The position numbers and the translations under genes were made by a program. Of a stretch of 64,000 nucleotides of DNA, positions 32,889 to 40,725 are shown in pieces (the stretch's first letter is position 1; each line of letters opens with the position of its first letter). The stretch is from assembly GCF_963930865.1 (NCBI RefSeq), contig NZ_CAWVOH010000002.1:186001-250000 (forward strand), in the 5' to 3' direction. Source of the stretch: Eupransor demetentiae. GTDB lineage: Bacteria; Bacillota; Bacilli; Lactobacillales; Lactobacillaceae. The notes beneath the pieces were generated by a model. It did not search any database. It was not told where the DNA came from and saw only the letters and a list, made by a program, of their open reading frames with translations.

Positions 32889-34118
32889 ATGGCTACACAA
32901 CAAGAATGGGAAGACTACTTTGAGCTTCTGAACGGCCGCCAACCAAATATTGCCGAAATTCAGGCAGCACTACAGGTGGGGGCTTTTAAGCCGGATCAAG
33001 CGGCACAAGCTTCACAAACAGCGCAAGTTCCGCCCGTGCAAGTACAGTCACAAGCACCCGTGCAAAACAGTGAGTCAACCATGACGCGGGCGCAATTGTT
33101 CCAAACGCCTGAAGAAGCGCAAGCGGAAGTTCATCAGCCAACTCAGCCACAGCAACCAGTCCAATCTGAGGCGCCTGCGCAATGGCAACAGCCTGTGCAA
33201 GCGCAACCAGCGGCTCAATCGCAAGCTCCGGTACAAGTTCAACAACCGGTCCAGCAGGTTCAGCCAAGCCAAAGTGCATATCAGCAGGGCCAATTTGCTT
33301 CACAGGCTAGTCAACAAGCTTTTGCGCAACCTGTTCAACCACAGCAAGCAGCTGTTCCTGTTAAGCCACGTATGGAGAACTTCTTTTCTTGGTTTGTTAA
33401 GCGTGCCTTGCATCCTAGCCAGTATGTTCATGAAGAAAATCCAAATGCTCTCTACCTCTGGATTAGCTATGGTCTAGCAACTTTGCTTTCAGCTGGAGTT
33501 GTCTGGAATCTTGCTCGTCGCATTATTTACGGCCTGATTAACTCTTTCGGAGACGATTTGGTTCCCTATCAATCAAAATCAGCAGTTCGAATGGTTGCCA
33601 ACAGTGCTTTAACGCCGGTCTTTTTCGTTACTTTGATTACTTTTGCCGTCTTCTTCCTATCTAATTTGGCGGGATTAAGCTTTATTTCGCGGTCAAAGTA
33701 CACTTTCAGGCAGACACTTTACAAGTACTTAGCTTGGTTCCCAACGACAGCCTTTTTGGCAGCCTTAGGATTCTTGTATTCATTTATCGCCCCTGTATAC
33801 AACTTTGGTTCCCTGGCTTCAATCGATTCAGAGCGTGATCCATCCGCAGCAATGCACGCTTTGACGGTCATTAATCTTGAATTTATCGGCTATGCTATTC
33901 TCCCAGTGTTGGCAGTCTCAGTGGTTTATTATGGAACTTACTACCTGGTGCAAGACGCGCGCTTTTTCGATGCTAAAGTTGATATGATTTGGTGGCAGTT
34001 TATCCAGGTCCTTGTCACTTGGATTGTTTTGTATCTTGCCGTTAAGTTTATTGTTGTGCCATTTGGAATTTCACAAATTATTACAATGGTTACTCACCTC
34101 GCCGGTCAAATAGGATAA
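32889..34118 (+). CDS. Polytopic membrane protein with Gln/Pro/Ala-rich linker (cassette 1, gene A)
   Basis: 409 residues. Residues 6-28 hold a W-x3-F-x4-GR-x-P-x3-E module (EWEDYFELLNGRQPNIAEI), residues 30-160 are a Gln/Pro/Ala/Val linker with repeated QAPVQ and QPVQ, and residues 170-409 a membrane domain of five or so helices (FFSWFVKRALHPSQYVHEENPNA then ALYLWISYGLAT). The membrane part looks like the DUF6574-type proteins found next to TcaA/YvbJ-like proteins in lactobacilli. The next gene overlaps or nearly touches it. A close paralogue is at 35691. Confidence 0.75.
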   Translation: MATQQEWEDYFELLNGRQPNIAEIQAALQVGAFKPDQAAQASQTAQVPPVQVQSQAPVQNSESTMTRAQLFQTPEEAQAEVHQPTQPQQPVQSEAPAQWQQPVQAQPAAQSQAPVQVQQPVQQVQPSQSAYQQGQFASQASQQAFAQPVQPQQAAVPVKPRMENFFSWFVKRALHPSQYVHEENPNALYLWISYGLATLLSAGVVWNLARRIIYGLINSFGDDLVPYQSKSAVRMVANSALTPVFFVTLITFAVFFLSNLAGLSFISRSKYTFRQTLYKYLAWFPTTAFLAALGFLYSFIAPVYNFGSLASIDSERDPSAAMHALTVINLEFIGYAILPVLAVSVVYYGTYYLVQDARFFDAKVDMIWWQFIQVLVTWIVLYLAVKFIVVPFGISQIITMVTHLAGQIG

Positions 34119-34123
34119 TGCTA

Positions 34124-35554
34124 ATGAAGCAGCAAGAATGGCTATCAAATTTTAAAAAAGAATATGGTCGTAATCCCAACCTTGACGAATTCGAGGCAGC
34201 CCAAAAGCAGGGCTTTCCAGTTGAAAAAGTTACCGACTCAGAAGGTGATTTGAAAGCCTGGGTGCAAGCTTTTGAACAGGAAAAGGGTCGTCAGCCAAGT
34301 TTTGCAGAAGTGCAGCAACGTAAGGCGGCTGAAGAAGTGGCACCGCTCAGTCAGCCTAAGCAAATGAAGGCCTGGGTTTTGGCCTTTGAACAGCAGTATG
34401 GCTATACGCCGAGCCTGGACGAAGTCTTAGCTTATAAGGATTTTTTGGAACATCCTGAAAAATATGCTGCGCTACAAGAACAAAGCGACCAAGATGGTTT
34501 ACGCAGAAAGCGAATCGTCAATATTATCAAAATTGCGGTTTTGTCCATCGTGGGTCTTTTGCTCTTGGCAATGGCTCTTCTTGCCTATGGTAAGCACTAT
34601 TATTCTTACCAAACTACTTTGGCTCGTGACGCCAATATCCTCAAGAGTTACGACAGTGCCCGCTATGCTAAGATTTCGAAATGGTCGAAATCAGATAAGC
34701 CCATTTCTGCGGACGACTTAGAGGCCATGGCCGCCTACATGAAGGGTGAAAAGATGTCTTCTGCTGAAATTCAGCAGTGGATTGAGCGCCCAGATAAAGG
34801 TGTTAGTCTCAAAAAAGATGGAAAAGCCTGGTTTATGTTCCAGCGCTACTCTTTGAAGTACGAACCAACTAACATCGAGGTCAGCACCAATCAATCTGGA
34901 CTATCAATCCTGGCGAATAATCGTACGGTCACGAGTCACAGCAGTTCTGATGGCTACATGACCATCAAGAATAAGGTGCCTGGCCTCTACAACCTGGTTG
35001 CAGAAGGTAAGGTTGACGGTAAAAAGGTTCGTGCAACCAATTCGAATTACTTTGGTGGTCCGACAAACGGGGTCATCAGCCTAAACGTTGATAAAAATAG
35101 TAAAGACGAAGACTTATCCGATGACGATGCCATGGACTTAATGAGTAACATGGCTAATAGTCTGAATGAATATTCGATTTCTGATGGTAACTTTAAGGAT
35201 GCCGATGGCGTCTTTAAGGGTGGTGCGGGTAACAAAAGCTACAAGTCTTTTACAGATTTGATCTCCCATAATTTGCATCATGCTAAGCGGAATGCGGACG
35301 CTGTAAATTTTAATCTGGTCAACGTGACCGACGTTGACAAAAAATCAAAGCAAACAGCCACTGTGAAGTTCGAAATGGCGGAGGAGTTCGACTATTCTTG
35401 TGATACAGATCCTAAGAATGGCACCGCCGGGACGAAGATTCAGCGTTACCTTATGACAGCTCATCTAGTCTATGATAAGGACAAGAAGCAATGGTTGATT
35501 GATAGCGTTGACTCGAAACAAAAGAAATTATCAGAAGACGATAATGTCAATTAA
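34124..35554 (+). CDS. TcaA/YvbJ-like single-pass envelope protein (cassette 1, gene B)
   Basis: 476 residues from ATG 34124 (AGGA eight bases upstream; an ATG at 34118 is too close). Cytoplasmic residues 1-125 contain three copies of the W/F-GR-P-E module (EWLSNFKKEYGRNPNLDEF, WVQAFEQEKGRQPSFAEV, WVLAFEQQYGYTPSLDEV). One helix about 133-155, then an extracellular domain of 320 residues: LARDANILKSYDSARYAKISKW, LEAMAAYMKGEKMSSAEI, YFGG, and an NTF2-like end HLVYDKDKKQWLIDSVD. TcaA/YvbJ proteins have a zinc ribbon at the N-terminus; here the repeats take its place. Likely a partner of gene A in envelope stress or glycopeptide response. Confidence 0.77.
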   Translation: MKQQEWLSNFKKEYGRNPNLDEFEAAQKQGFPVEKVTDSEGDLKAWVQAFEQEKGRQPSFAEVQQRKAAEEVAPLSQPKQMKAWVLAFEQQYGYTPSLDEVLAYKDFLEHPEKYAALQEQSDQDGLRRKRIVNIIKIAVLSIVGLLLLAMALLAYGKHYYSYQTTLARDANILKSYDSARYAKISKWSKSDKPISADDLEAMAAYMKGEKMSSAEIQQWIERPDKGVSLKKDGKAWFMFQRYSLKYEPTNIEVSTNQSGLSILANNRTVTSHSSSDGYMTIKNKVPGLYNLVAEGKVDGKKVRATNSNYFGGPTNGVISLNVDKNSKDEDLSDDDAMDLMSNMANSLNEYSISDGNFKDADGVFKGGAGNKSYKSFTDLISHNLHHAKRNADAVNFNLVNVTDVDKKSKQTATVKFEMAEEFDYSCDTDPKNGTAGTKIQRYLMTAHLVYDKDKKQWLIDSVDSKQKKLSEDDNVN

Positions 35555-35556
35555 TG

Positions 35557-35588
35557 AAAAACCTGGGATTGAATTCCCAGGTTTTTTT
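35557..35588 (+). terminator. Rho-independent terminator
   Basis: AAAACCTGGGA ttgaa TTCCCAGGTTTT with a long T-run. Confidence 0.92.
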
Positions 35589-35620
35589 AATTTTTACGGG
35601 TAAAGAACGCTTTTTATACA

Positions 35621-35650
35621 AAAGACACATTAAAATATATTTGTTATAAT
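35621..35650 (+). promoter_or_regulatory. Promoter of cassette 2
   Basis: AAAGAC (35621-35626), 18-base spacer, TTTGT and TATAAT (35645-35650), like the promoter at 32815. Confidence 0.5.
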
Positions 35651-35690
35651 TCTATATGTTTAATCATTTTAGTTATAAAAGGGAGAAAGT

Positions 35691-36893
35691 ATGGCCACAC
35701 AACAGGAATGGGAAGATTATTTTGAATTGCTAAATGATCGTCGTCCAAATATCGAAGAAATTCAAACCGCTTTACGAGCAGGAGCCTTCAAAGCCGACCA
35801 GGCATCACAGGCAGGATCACAAGCACCTTTGCAAAACAGTCAGGCAGTGCTGAACCGTGTTGACTTGCATGAAACCGCTGCCCAAGTTCAAGAGCAGGCG
35901 CAACAAGCAGTTGTTGAGTCTCAAGCTCCGCTTCAATCCAAAGCACCAGTTCAATCCCAATCAACTGTTGCATCACAAGCTCCAATCGAGCCGCAGCAAG
36001 CGCTTCATTCAGAGGCGCCAGTTCAATCTCAAGCGCCAATCGAATCACAACAGATTCAGGCCAGTCAAAGCTTTGCTAGCCAAAGCGTCTATCAGCAAAG
36101 TCAGTATGCTTCACAAGCATCGACAAACGCCGCTGGACAACAAAACCAGCAAGCCAACACTGCTGAAGAAACAAAGGTAAAGGCCGATGAGGTTTACCAG
36201 AAGGTTAAGGCCCATACTGGCAATTACTTCTCATGGTTTATTCAGCGTGCCTTGCGTCCCAGCCAGTACGTGAATGAGAAGAACCCCAATATCATTTACC
36301 TATGGATCAGCTTTGCTCTAGCGGTTTTGCTTTCAACCGGTGTGATCTGGAACCTTACTCGTCGCGGCATTGAAGCCTTTTCATCGGCAAGTCACGGACT
36401 CTTCTCCTCTTCGACAAACCAACTTGCTAGCCAAGCCTTGTCATCCGTCTTCTTCAGTGGTGTCTTGCTTTTCGCCCTTACTTATATTGCTGGTTTGGCG
36501 GGCTTGAGCTTTATTACTCGTTCGAAGTACAGCTTCAAGGAAGTCGTGAACAACTATTTGACTTGGTTCCCAGCAGCTAGCATGTTGGCTGCCGTAGGCT
36601 TCCTATACTCATTTATCGCGCCAATGGTTGATATTAGTTCGCTCAACTCACCGGCATCAGCCTTCACCGTCCTAGTGGGACCTTTCTTGTTCACCATGCT
36701 TTCAATTGGGGTTGTGAACTTGGGCAGCTACTACCTAGTCCAAGATGCACGTGCCAATGATGCCAAAATCGATGTGATTTGGTGGCAATTTATCCAAATT
36801 ATTGTGACTGCCGTTGTTTTGTATCTCGCTGTTAAATTGATTGTTGTTCCTATGGGTCCTGCCCAAATTAATTCACTACTTAACTTTGGGTGA
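35691..36893 (+). CDS. Polytopic membrane protein with Gln/Pro/Ala-rich linker (cassette 2, gene A)
   Basis: 400 residues. First 28 residues nearly the same as in the gene at 32889 (MATQQEWEDYFELLNDRRPN). Linker of about 130 residues, rich in Gln, Ser and Ala with repeated SQAPIE and SQAPVQ units, differing from copy 1. Membrane part (about 175-400) closely aligned: YFSWFIQRALRPSQYVNEKNPN, GLAGLSFITRSKYSFKEV, and the terminal YLAVKLIVVPMG. The two copies come from a tandem duplication of a two-gene unit that has diverged mostly in the linker. Confidence 0.75.
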   Translation: MATQQEWEDYFELLNDRRPNIEEIQTALRAGAFKADQASQAGSQAPLQNSQAVLNRVDLHETAAQVQEQAQQAVVESQAPLQSKAPVQSQSTVASQAPIEPQQALHSEAPVQSQAPIESQQIQASQSFASQSVYQQSQYASQASTNAAGQQNQQANTAEETKVKADEVYQKVKAHTGNYFSWFIQRALRPSQYVNEKNPNIIYLWISFALAVLLSTGVIWNLTRRGIEAFSSASHGLFSSSTNQLASQALSSVFFSGVLLFALTYIAGLAGLSFITRSKYSFKEVVNNYLTWFPAASMLAAVGFLYSFIAPMVDISSLNSPASAFTVLVGPFLFTMLSIGVVNLGSYYLVQDARANDAKIDVIWWQFIQIIVTAVVLYLAVKLIVVPMGPAQINSLLNFG

Positions 36894-36898
36894 TAGCA

Positions 36899-38353
36899 AT
36901 GAATCAAGAAGAATGGCTATTAAATTTTAAAAAGGAACACGGTCGTAATCCCAGCATGGAGGAATTCCAAGCAGCTAAAGCTCGGAATTTTGTGGATGAT
37001 AAAGCAAAAATTGTCCAGCAAGAATTAAAGACCTGGGTACAAGCCTTCGAACAACAGTATGGCCGCAAGCCCAGCTTTGAGGAAGTCCAGCAGCGTAAGA
37101 ATTCTTACCAAAAAGGTGATCAGCAGCCCAATCAGATGAAGGCGCTCTTTCTTGCTTTTGAGCAGCAGTATGGCTATCAACCCAGCTTAGATGAGCTGCT
37201 GACTTATAAGGATCGTTTGGCCCATCCTGAAAAGTATGTGCAGGCCCAAAAACAGCCCGCACAGGTTAGCGTCGGACGAGCCGATACACGTGTAAAGCGC
37301 CATTCTAATAAGCTTAAAATTATCATTTCTCTAGCTGTTGGACTTTTGGTCGTACTGATTGCTTTGCTGGTGTATGGCCAGCACTATTACTCATACGATG
37401 CAACTTTGGCTCGTGATGCCAATGTTTTGAAAAGCGCTGACAGTAAGAAGTATGCCAAGATTTCAAAGTGGAAGGACTCGAACAAGTCGCTTTCCGACAG
37501 TGATCTTGAGGCGATGGCAGCTTACATGAAGAATGAAAAGATGTCGTCTGCAGAACTCAAGCAGTGGATCAAGCGCCCGGGCAAGGGTGTAAGCTTTGAA
37601 CGTGATGGCAAGGCCTGGTTGATTTTCCCTCGCTATGTTTTGAAATATGAACCGGTGGATCTCGAAGTTAGCACCAATCAAAACGGTTTGTCGATTTCGA
37701 TGAATGACCGTGAAATCAACAATGATAGCAGTGCCGATGACAACTTGGTCGTTAAGCACAAGGCGCCTGGACTATACAATTTTGTTGCCAAGGGAACCGT
37801 TGACGGTAAAAAGGTTCGTGCCACGGACTCAGCCTACTTCGGTGGTTCAGAAAATGGTTTAATCAGTTTGAACGTTGATAAGGACAGTAGCGACGATAAG
37901 GGCAAAAATAATTTGTCCGATGACGATGCTTCTGACTTGCTAAGCCACATGGCGGATAGCCTGTCTGACTTCGCCGATTCCGAAGGTGATTTCAAAGACG
38001 CTGATGACATCTTTAGCGGTGGGTCAGATAACAAGACTTGCAAGGGTTTTCGTGACATGATTTCCCACAATCTGCACACGGCTAAACGAACGGCCGACAG
38101 TATTCATTTTGGGGATGTTAATGTCACGCAGGTCGACATGAAGTCGAAGAATAAGGCGGACGTGAAGTTCGAAATGACAGAGGACTTCAATTATTCTGCT
38201 GACACGGATCCTGACGGAAATACTTCCGGCACGAAGACTCAACGTTATCTTTTGATTGCCCACTTGGTTTATGACAAAGATAAGAAGAAATGGTTAATCG
38301 ATAGTATCGATCCCAAACAAAAGAAATTATCAGATGATGATAATGTGAATTAA
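36899..38353 (+). CDS. TcaA/YvbJ-like single-pass envelope protein (cassette 2, gene B)
   Basis: 484 residues from ATG 36899 (GGGTGAT upstream; the GTG at 36890 overlaps the preceding stop and lacks a site). Three N-terminal modules (EWLLNFKKEHGRNPSMEEF, WVQAFEQQYGRKPSFEEV, LFLAFEQQYGYQPSLDEL), one helix about 140-162, and an extracellular domain aligned along its length with the protein at 34124, including LARDANVLKSADSKKYAKIS, YFGG and LIAHLVYDKDKKKWLIDSID. An acidic stretch SSDDKGKNNLSDDDASD is longer here. Pairs with the gene upstream. Confidence 0.77.
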   Translation: MNQEEWLLNFKKEHGRNPSMEEFQAAKARNFVDDKAKIVQQELKTWVQAFEQQYGRKPSFEEVQQRKNSYQKGDQQPNQMKALFLAFEQQYGYQPSLDELLTYKDRLAHPEKYVQAQKQPAQVSVGRADTRVKRHSNKLKIIISLAVGLLVVLIALLVYGQHYYSYDATLARDANVLKSADSKKYAKISKWKDSNKSLSDSDLEAMAAYMKNEKMSSAELKQWIKRPGKGVSFERDGKAWLIFPRYVLKYEPVDLEVSTNQNGLSISMNDREINNDSSADDNLVVKHKAPGLYNFVAKGTVDGKKVRATDSAYFGGSENGLISLNVDKDSSDDKGKNNLSDDDASDLLSHMADSLSDFADSEGDFKDADDIFSGGSDNKTCKGFRDMISHNLHTAKRTADSIHFGDVNVTQVDMKSKNKADVKFEMTEDFNYSADTDPDGNTSGTKTQRYLLIAHLVYDKDKKKWLIDSIDPKQKKLSDDDNVN

Positions 38354-38354
38354 T

Positions 38355-38386
38355 AAAAAGCCCTGAAATTAAGATTCAGGGCTTTT
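38355..38386 (+). terminator. Rho-independent terminator
   Basis: AAAGCCCTGAA / TTCAGGGCTTTT, then TGTTG. Confidence 0.85.
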
Positions 38387-38403
38387 GTTGAAGTAGGAGA
38401 GAA

Positions 38404-38922
38404 ATGATGAAAAGGTATATTTGGGTGGGTTTAGTGATTGTTGTATTGGCAATCACCGCTTGCTGGGCCATTGGAAATCAGAAGGCACAGAAAAGTGATG
38501 ACACTGAGAAAATTGAAAAAGTAGCTAAGTCTTCTAGTTCCAAGGAAGTGAAGTCTTCTAGCTCTAGCAGTGAAACCATGTCATCAGGTTCCTCCAAAAC
38601 AAAGGAGGGAGCTAACCCAATTAATCTGGATGAAGCCCAAGTCTTGTTGGCCCAAGTCTTGTTGGCCCAAGCCAATGGTGAATGGCCGAGTGACAATGTT
38701 AAAATTCTTAGTCAGACTGCCAACAAAACCACTATCGGTGGTGGCATCGGCGCTAAGGGATATGATGTCATTACCTTCGTCAATGAAGGAAACCAGGTGA
38801 AAATCCACGAAGTCTTTGGAACCATGGGTCCCGCAGGACAAGGCGAAATCCCAGGTGCTGAAGGAACGGGTGCACATCCAATGGATGGTGTCTTGCCAAA
38901 GGATTACACCATTCAACGATAA
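38404..38922 (+). CDS. Small putative lipoprotein
   Basis: 172 residues, AGGAGA before two adjacent ATG codons (38404 and 38407). The N-terminal hydrophobic segment ends in ITAC, which fits a lipobox with Cys20, so it is probably a lipoprotein. A Ser/Lys-rich spacer (about 38-70) is followed by a small domain: DEAQVLLAQ, ILSQTANKTTIGGG, GYDVITFVNEGNQVKIHEVFG and a Gly/Pro-rich end. The 15-bp unit GTCTTGTTGGCCCAA is repeated directly at about 38641-38670, adding VLLAQ in frame, a recent slippage duplication. Function unknown; it follows the second membrane cassette. Confidence 0.7.
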   Translation: MMKRYIWVGLVIVVLAITACWAIGNQKAQKSDDTEKIEKVAKSSSSKEVKSSSSSSETMSSGSSKTKEGANPINLDEAQVLLAQVLLAQANGEWPSDNVKILSQTANKTTIGGGIGAKGYDVITFVNEGNQVKIHEVFGTMGPAGQGEIPGAEGTGAHPMDGVLPKDYTIQR

Positions 38923-38933
38923 TCATGTTAATC

Positions 38934-38964
38934 AAAAAAAGAACCCTCGTAAGGGTTCTTTTTT
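38934..38964. terminator. Bidirectional rho-independent terminator
   Basis: A-run, AGAACCC / GGGTTCT stem, T-run; shared by the lipoprotein gene and the convergent XRE gene. Confidence 0.9.
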
Positions 38965-39286
38965 ACTTTTCGTTAATCAAATCCACCAAAGTCTGTAGTG
39001 CATTTAGCACCTTTTGACGGTCACTGGATTCCATCATGTCTAGCTCGTGGATGAGCTTGTCATAATCGGCTCGTTTTTCGTCCTGTTCTTCAACACTGAG
39101 TAATTTGTTGGGAGTTGTTTCGAATACGTCAGCTAGTTTCATCAAAGTGTTCACTTCAATGTTCTTATTAATATTACGTTCGATTTTTGAAATCGAATTG
39201 ATTGACATATTGCATTTTTCAGCTAACTGTTCAATCGTCCATTTACGATTTTTTCGTAATTGGCGAATCTGGGAACCAAATTCCAT
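38963..39286 (-). CDS. XRE-family transcriptional regulator
   Basis: 107 residues, GAGG before the ATG. N-terminal HTH of the Cro/cI type: IRQLRKNRKWTIEQLAEKCNMSINSISKIERN, with MKLADVFETTPNKLLS at the end of the domain. The C-terminal 40 residues are helical (EEQDEKRADYDKLIHELDMM), probably for dimerisation. Divergent to the surface-protein gene at 39542, so it may control the 255-bp region between them or the neighbouring membrane cassettes. Confidence 0.88.
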   Translation of the reverse strand: MEFGSQIRQLRKNRKWTIEQLAEKCNMSINSISKIERNINKNIEVNTLMKLADVFETTPNKLLSVEEQDEKRADYDKLIHELDMMESSDRQKVLNALQTLVDLINEK

Positions 39287-39394
39287 GAGTGCTTAACCTC
39301 GCTATATCGTTCATATAATATTTTAAAAATTGAACAGATTAAAATAAATATACCTAAATAGACAAAACGTATATTTTGGTCTATATAAATTTGT

Positions 39395-39511
39395 TATACT
39401 TGTAAAGCGTTATACAGGGATTCATTACGTATTTTCTTTTAAGTTATACGGATGAAATTTTAGATTATGTAGATTAAATGAGCGTAAAAAGACAGATGTT
39501 GGTCATCTGTC
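39395..39511 (+). promoter_or_regulatory. Promoter and leader hairpin of the 39542 gene
   Basis: TTTGT then TATACT (39395-39400) resembles the promoters of the two cassettes. In the leader a perfect 8-bp hairpin GACAGATG ttggt CATCTGTC (39491-39511) precedes the ribosome site GGGGAGAG by about 20 bases. No T-run follows it. Confidence 0.5.
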
Positions 39512-39541
39512 GAATGTCGTTTATTTCTTGGGGAGAGAATC

Positions 39542-40540
39542 ATGAAGAAATCATATATTATCGGGGGATTGATTGCCTTTATCGTCCTGATCCTAGGTGC
39601 TTTTTACCTCATTGGAAGCAATCACAATGAGAGTAAGTCTCAAAATCAAATTGTTTTCAAGCATAAAGGAAAGCAAGCAACTAAGAAAACTTCCGGCATG
39701 AAGCTTGAAGAAATCAAAAACGGTAACTTTGAAAGTGTCGCAGGAACCTGGCAAAAGTCGGATGGCTCGCAAATTGTTTTTGATTCAAAGGGGCTAGTTT
39801 CTAGTACCAACAATGGCAATGTGAATACAGACCAAAAGATTTACTTGGATTCTGGCAAAATTGATGTTGATGGAACTTCAATCTATGTTAATTCGCACAT
39901 TGAAAACGGTGTTTTGAAGGCCAAGCTAGGGGCGAAGGAATTGGATCCCAATGGGGCATCAATCTTAACGCCCACGGATTTCATTCCTAAGGGCGTTAGT
40001 GCTGATGGTTCGGGTGATAACGACCATGATCGTATCTACATTGGGCAGCAATATGGCAGTGAAAATATCTTCACGAAGGTTGACGGTGCTAAGCAGGAGT
40101 CTTCTAGTGGTGAGTCTAAGACGATAGGCTCTTTGAGTGATCGTGATAAGGAGGCCTTGGCTTTGCTAGGTTTACCAGAAGATTTTGATTCCGATTATGG
40201 AAAGATTAAGCCAGCTTACATTTTTGCCGGTCAAATGCCAGTTGGAAGCAACGCTATGGATGATAATGGCCAATGGATTAAGACAGTTTCCTTTGATGGT
40301 GTTCGTTTCAAGAACGAAGACGGCCGGATGAACGTTTTGCTCAACAATCCTGATAATCATGACAACATTACCTATGTTCAAGGTTCTTTTTCAATTAATG
40401 GTGATACTGTCACTTATGAGAACCATGGGACTCGCGTCGGTGGCAGTTCACAACCAGCCGGTCAGAAATCTTTATCAGATTTGTATAAGCAATTCCATAA
40501 GGATCCCAAGTTCAACCAAATGAAGAACGCAATCCACTAA
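39542..40540 (+). CDS. Membrane-anchored extracellular protein (DUF6287-like)
   Basis: 332 residues. N-terminal helix about 5-26 (no lipobox Cys), then an extracellular body. Residues 50-90 (GMKLEEIKNGNFESVAGTW, SDGSQIVFDSKGLV) resemble the DUF6287 pattern, a small domain of Lactobacillales lipoproteins with a GTW core. The middle has a Ser-rich linker (about 178-195), the C-terminal part has AYIFAGQMPVGS and YVQGSFSINGDTVTYENHG. No enzyme motif. Function unknown. Divergent from the XRE gene. Confidence 0.68.
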   Translation: MKKSYIIGGLIAFIVLILGAFYLIGSNHNESKSQNQIVFKHKGKQATKKTSGMKLEEIKNGNFESVAGTWQKSDGSQIVFDSKGLVSSTNNGNVNTDQKIYLDSGKIDVDGTSIYVNSHIENGVLKAKLGAKELDPNGASILTPTDFIPKGVSADGSGDNDHDRIYIGQQYGSENIFTKVDGAKQESSSGESKTIGSLSDRDKEALALLGLPEDFDSDYGKIKPAYIFAGQMPVGSNAMDDNGQWIKTVSFDGVRFKNEDGRMNVLLNNPDNHDNITYVQGSFSINGDTVTYENHGTRVGGSSQPAGQKSLSDLYKQFHKDPKFNQMKNAIH

Positions 40541-40558
40541 ACCAGACCCAAAATTCTG

Positions 40559-40583
40559 AACAGACTCTCTGAGTCTGTTTTAT
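40559..40583 (+). terminator. Rho-independent terminator
   Basis: AACAGACTC tct GAGTCTGTT then TTATTTTA. Confidence 0.85.
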
Positions 40584-40612
40584 TTTATGAATTTTTCTTA
40601 ACAAAATGTCTC

Positions 40613-40637
40613 AAAAAAGCCCTAAAAAGGGGCTTTT
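40613..40637 (+). terminator. Second terminator
   Basis: AAAAGCCC taaaaag GGGCTTTT, just before the WalR-type box. Confidence 0.7.
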
Positions 40638-40639
40638 AT

Positions 40640-40674
40640 GTTACAGTAGTATTACAACTTAAGAGAATCTTAAA
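40640..40674 (-). promoter_or_regulatory. WalR-type box and CiaR-like repeat before the C39-like gene
   Basis: GTTACA-GTAGT-ATTACA (40640-40656) is a perfect complement-strand WalR box. Directly behind it, CTTAAG-AGAAT-CTTAAA (40657-40673) reads on the minus strand as TTTAAG-N5-CTTAAG, close to the CiaR repeat TTTAAG-N5-TTTAAG. The GAATCTTAAAC part recurs before the gene at 42688. Confidence 0.55.
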
Positions 40675-40725
40675 CATTATTAAATTTTGGGCTAGACCAT
40701 TGGGGAGTCTAGCGGGGAGAGAAGT

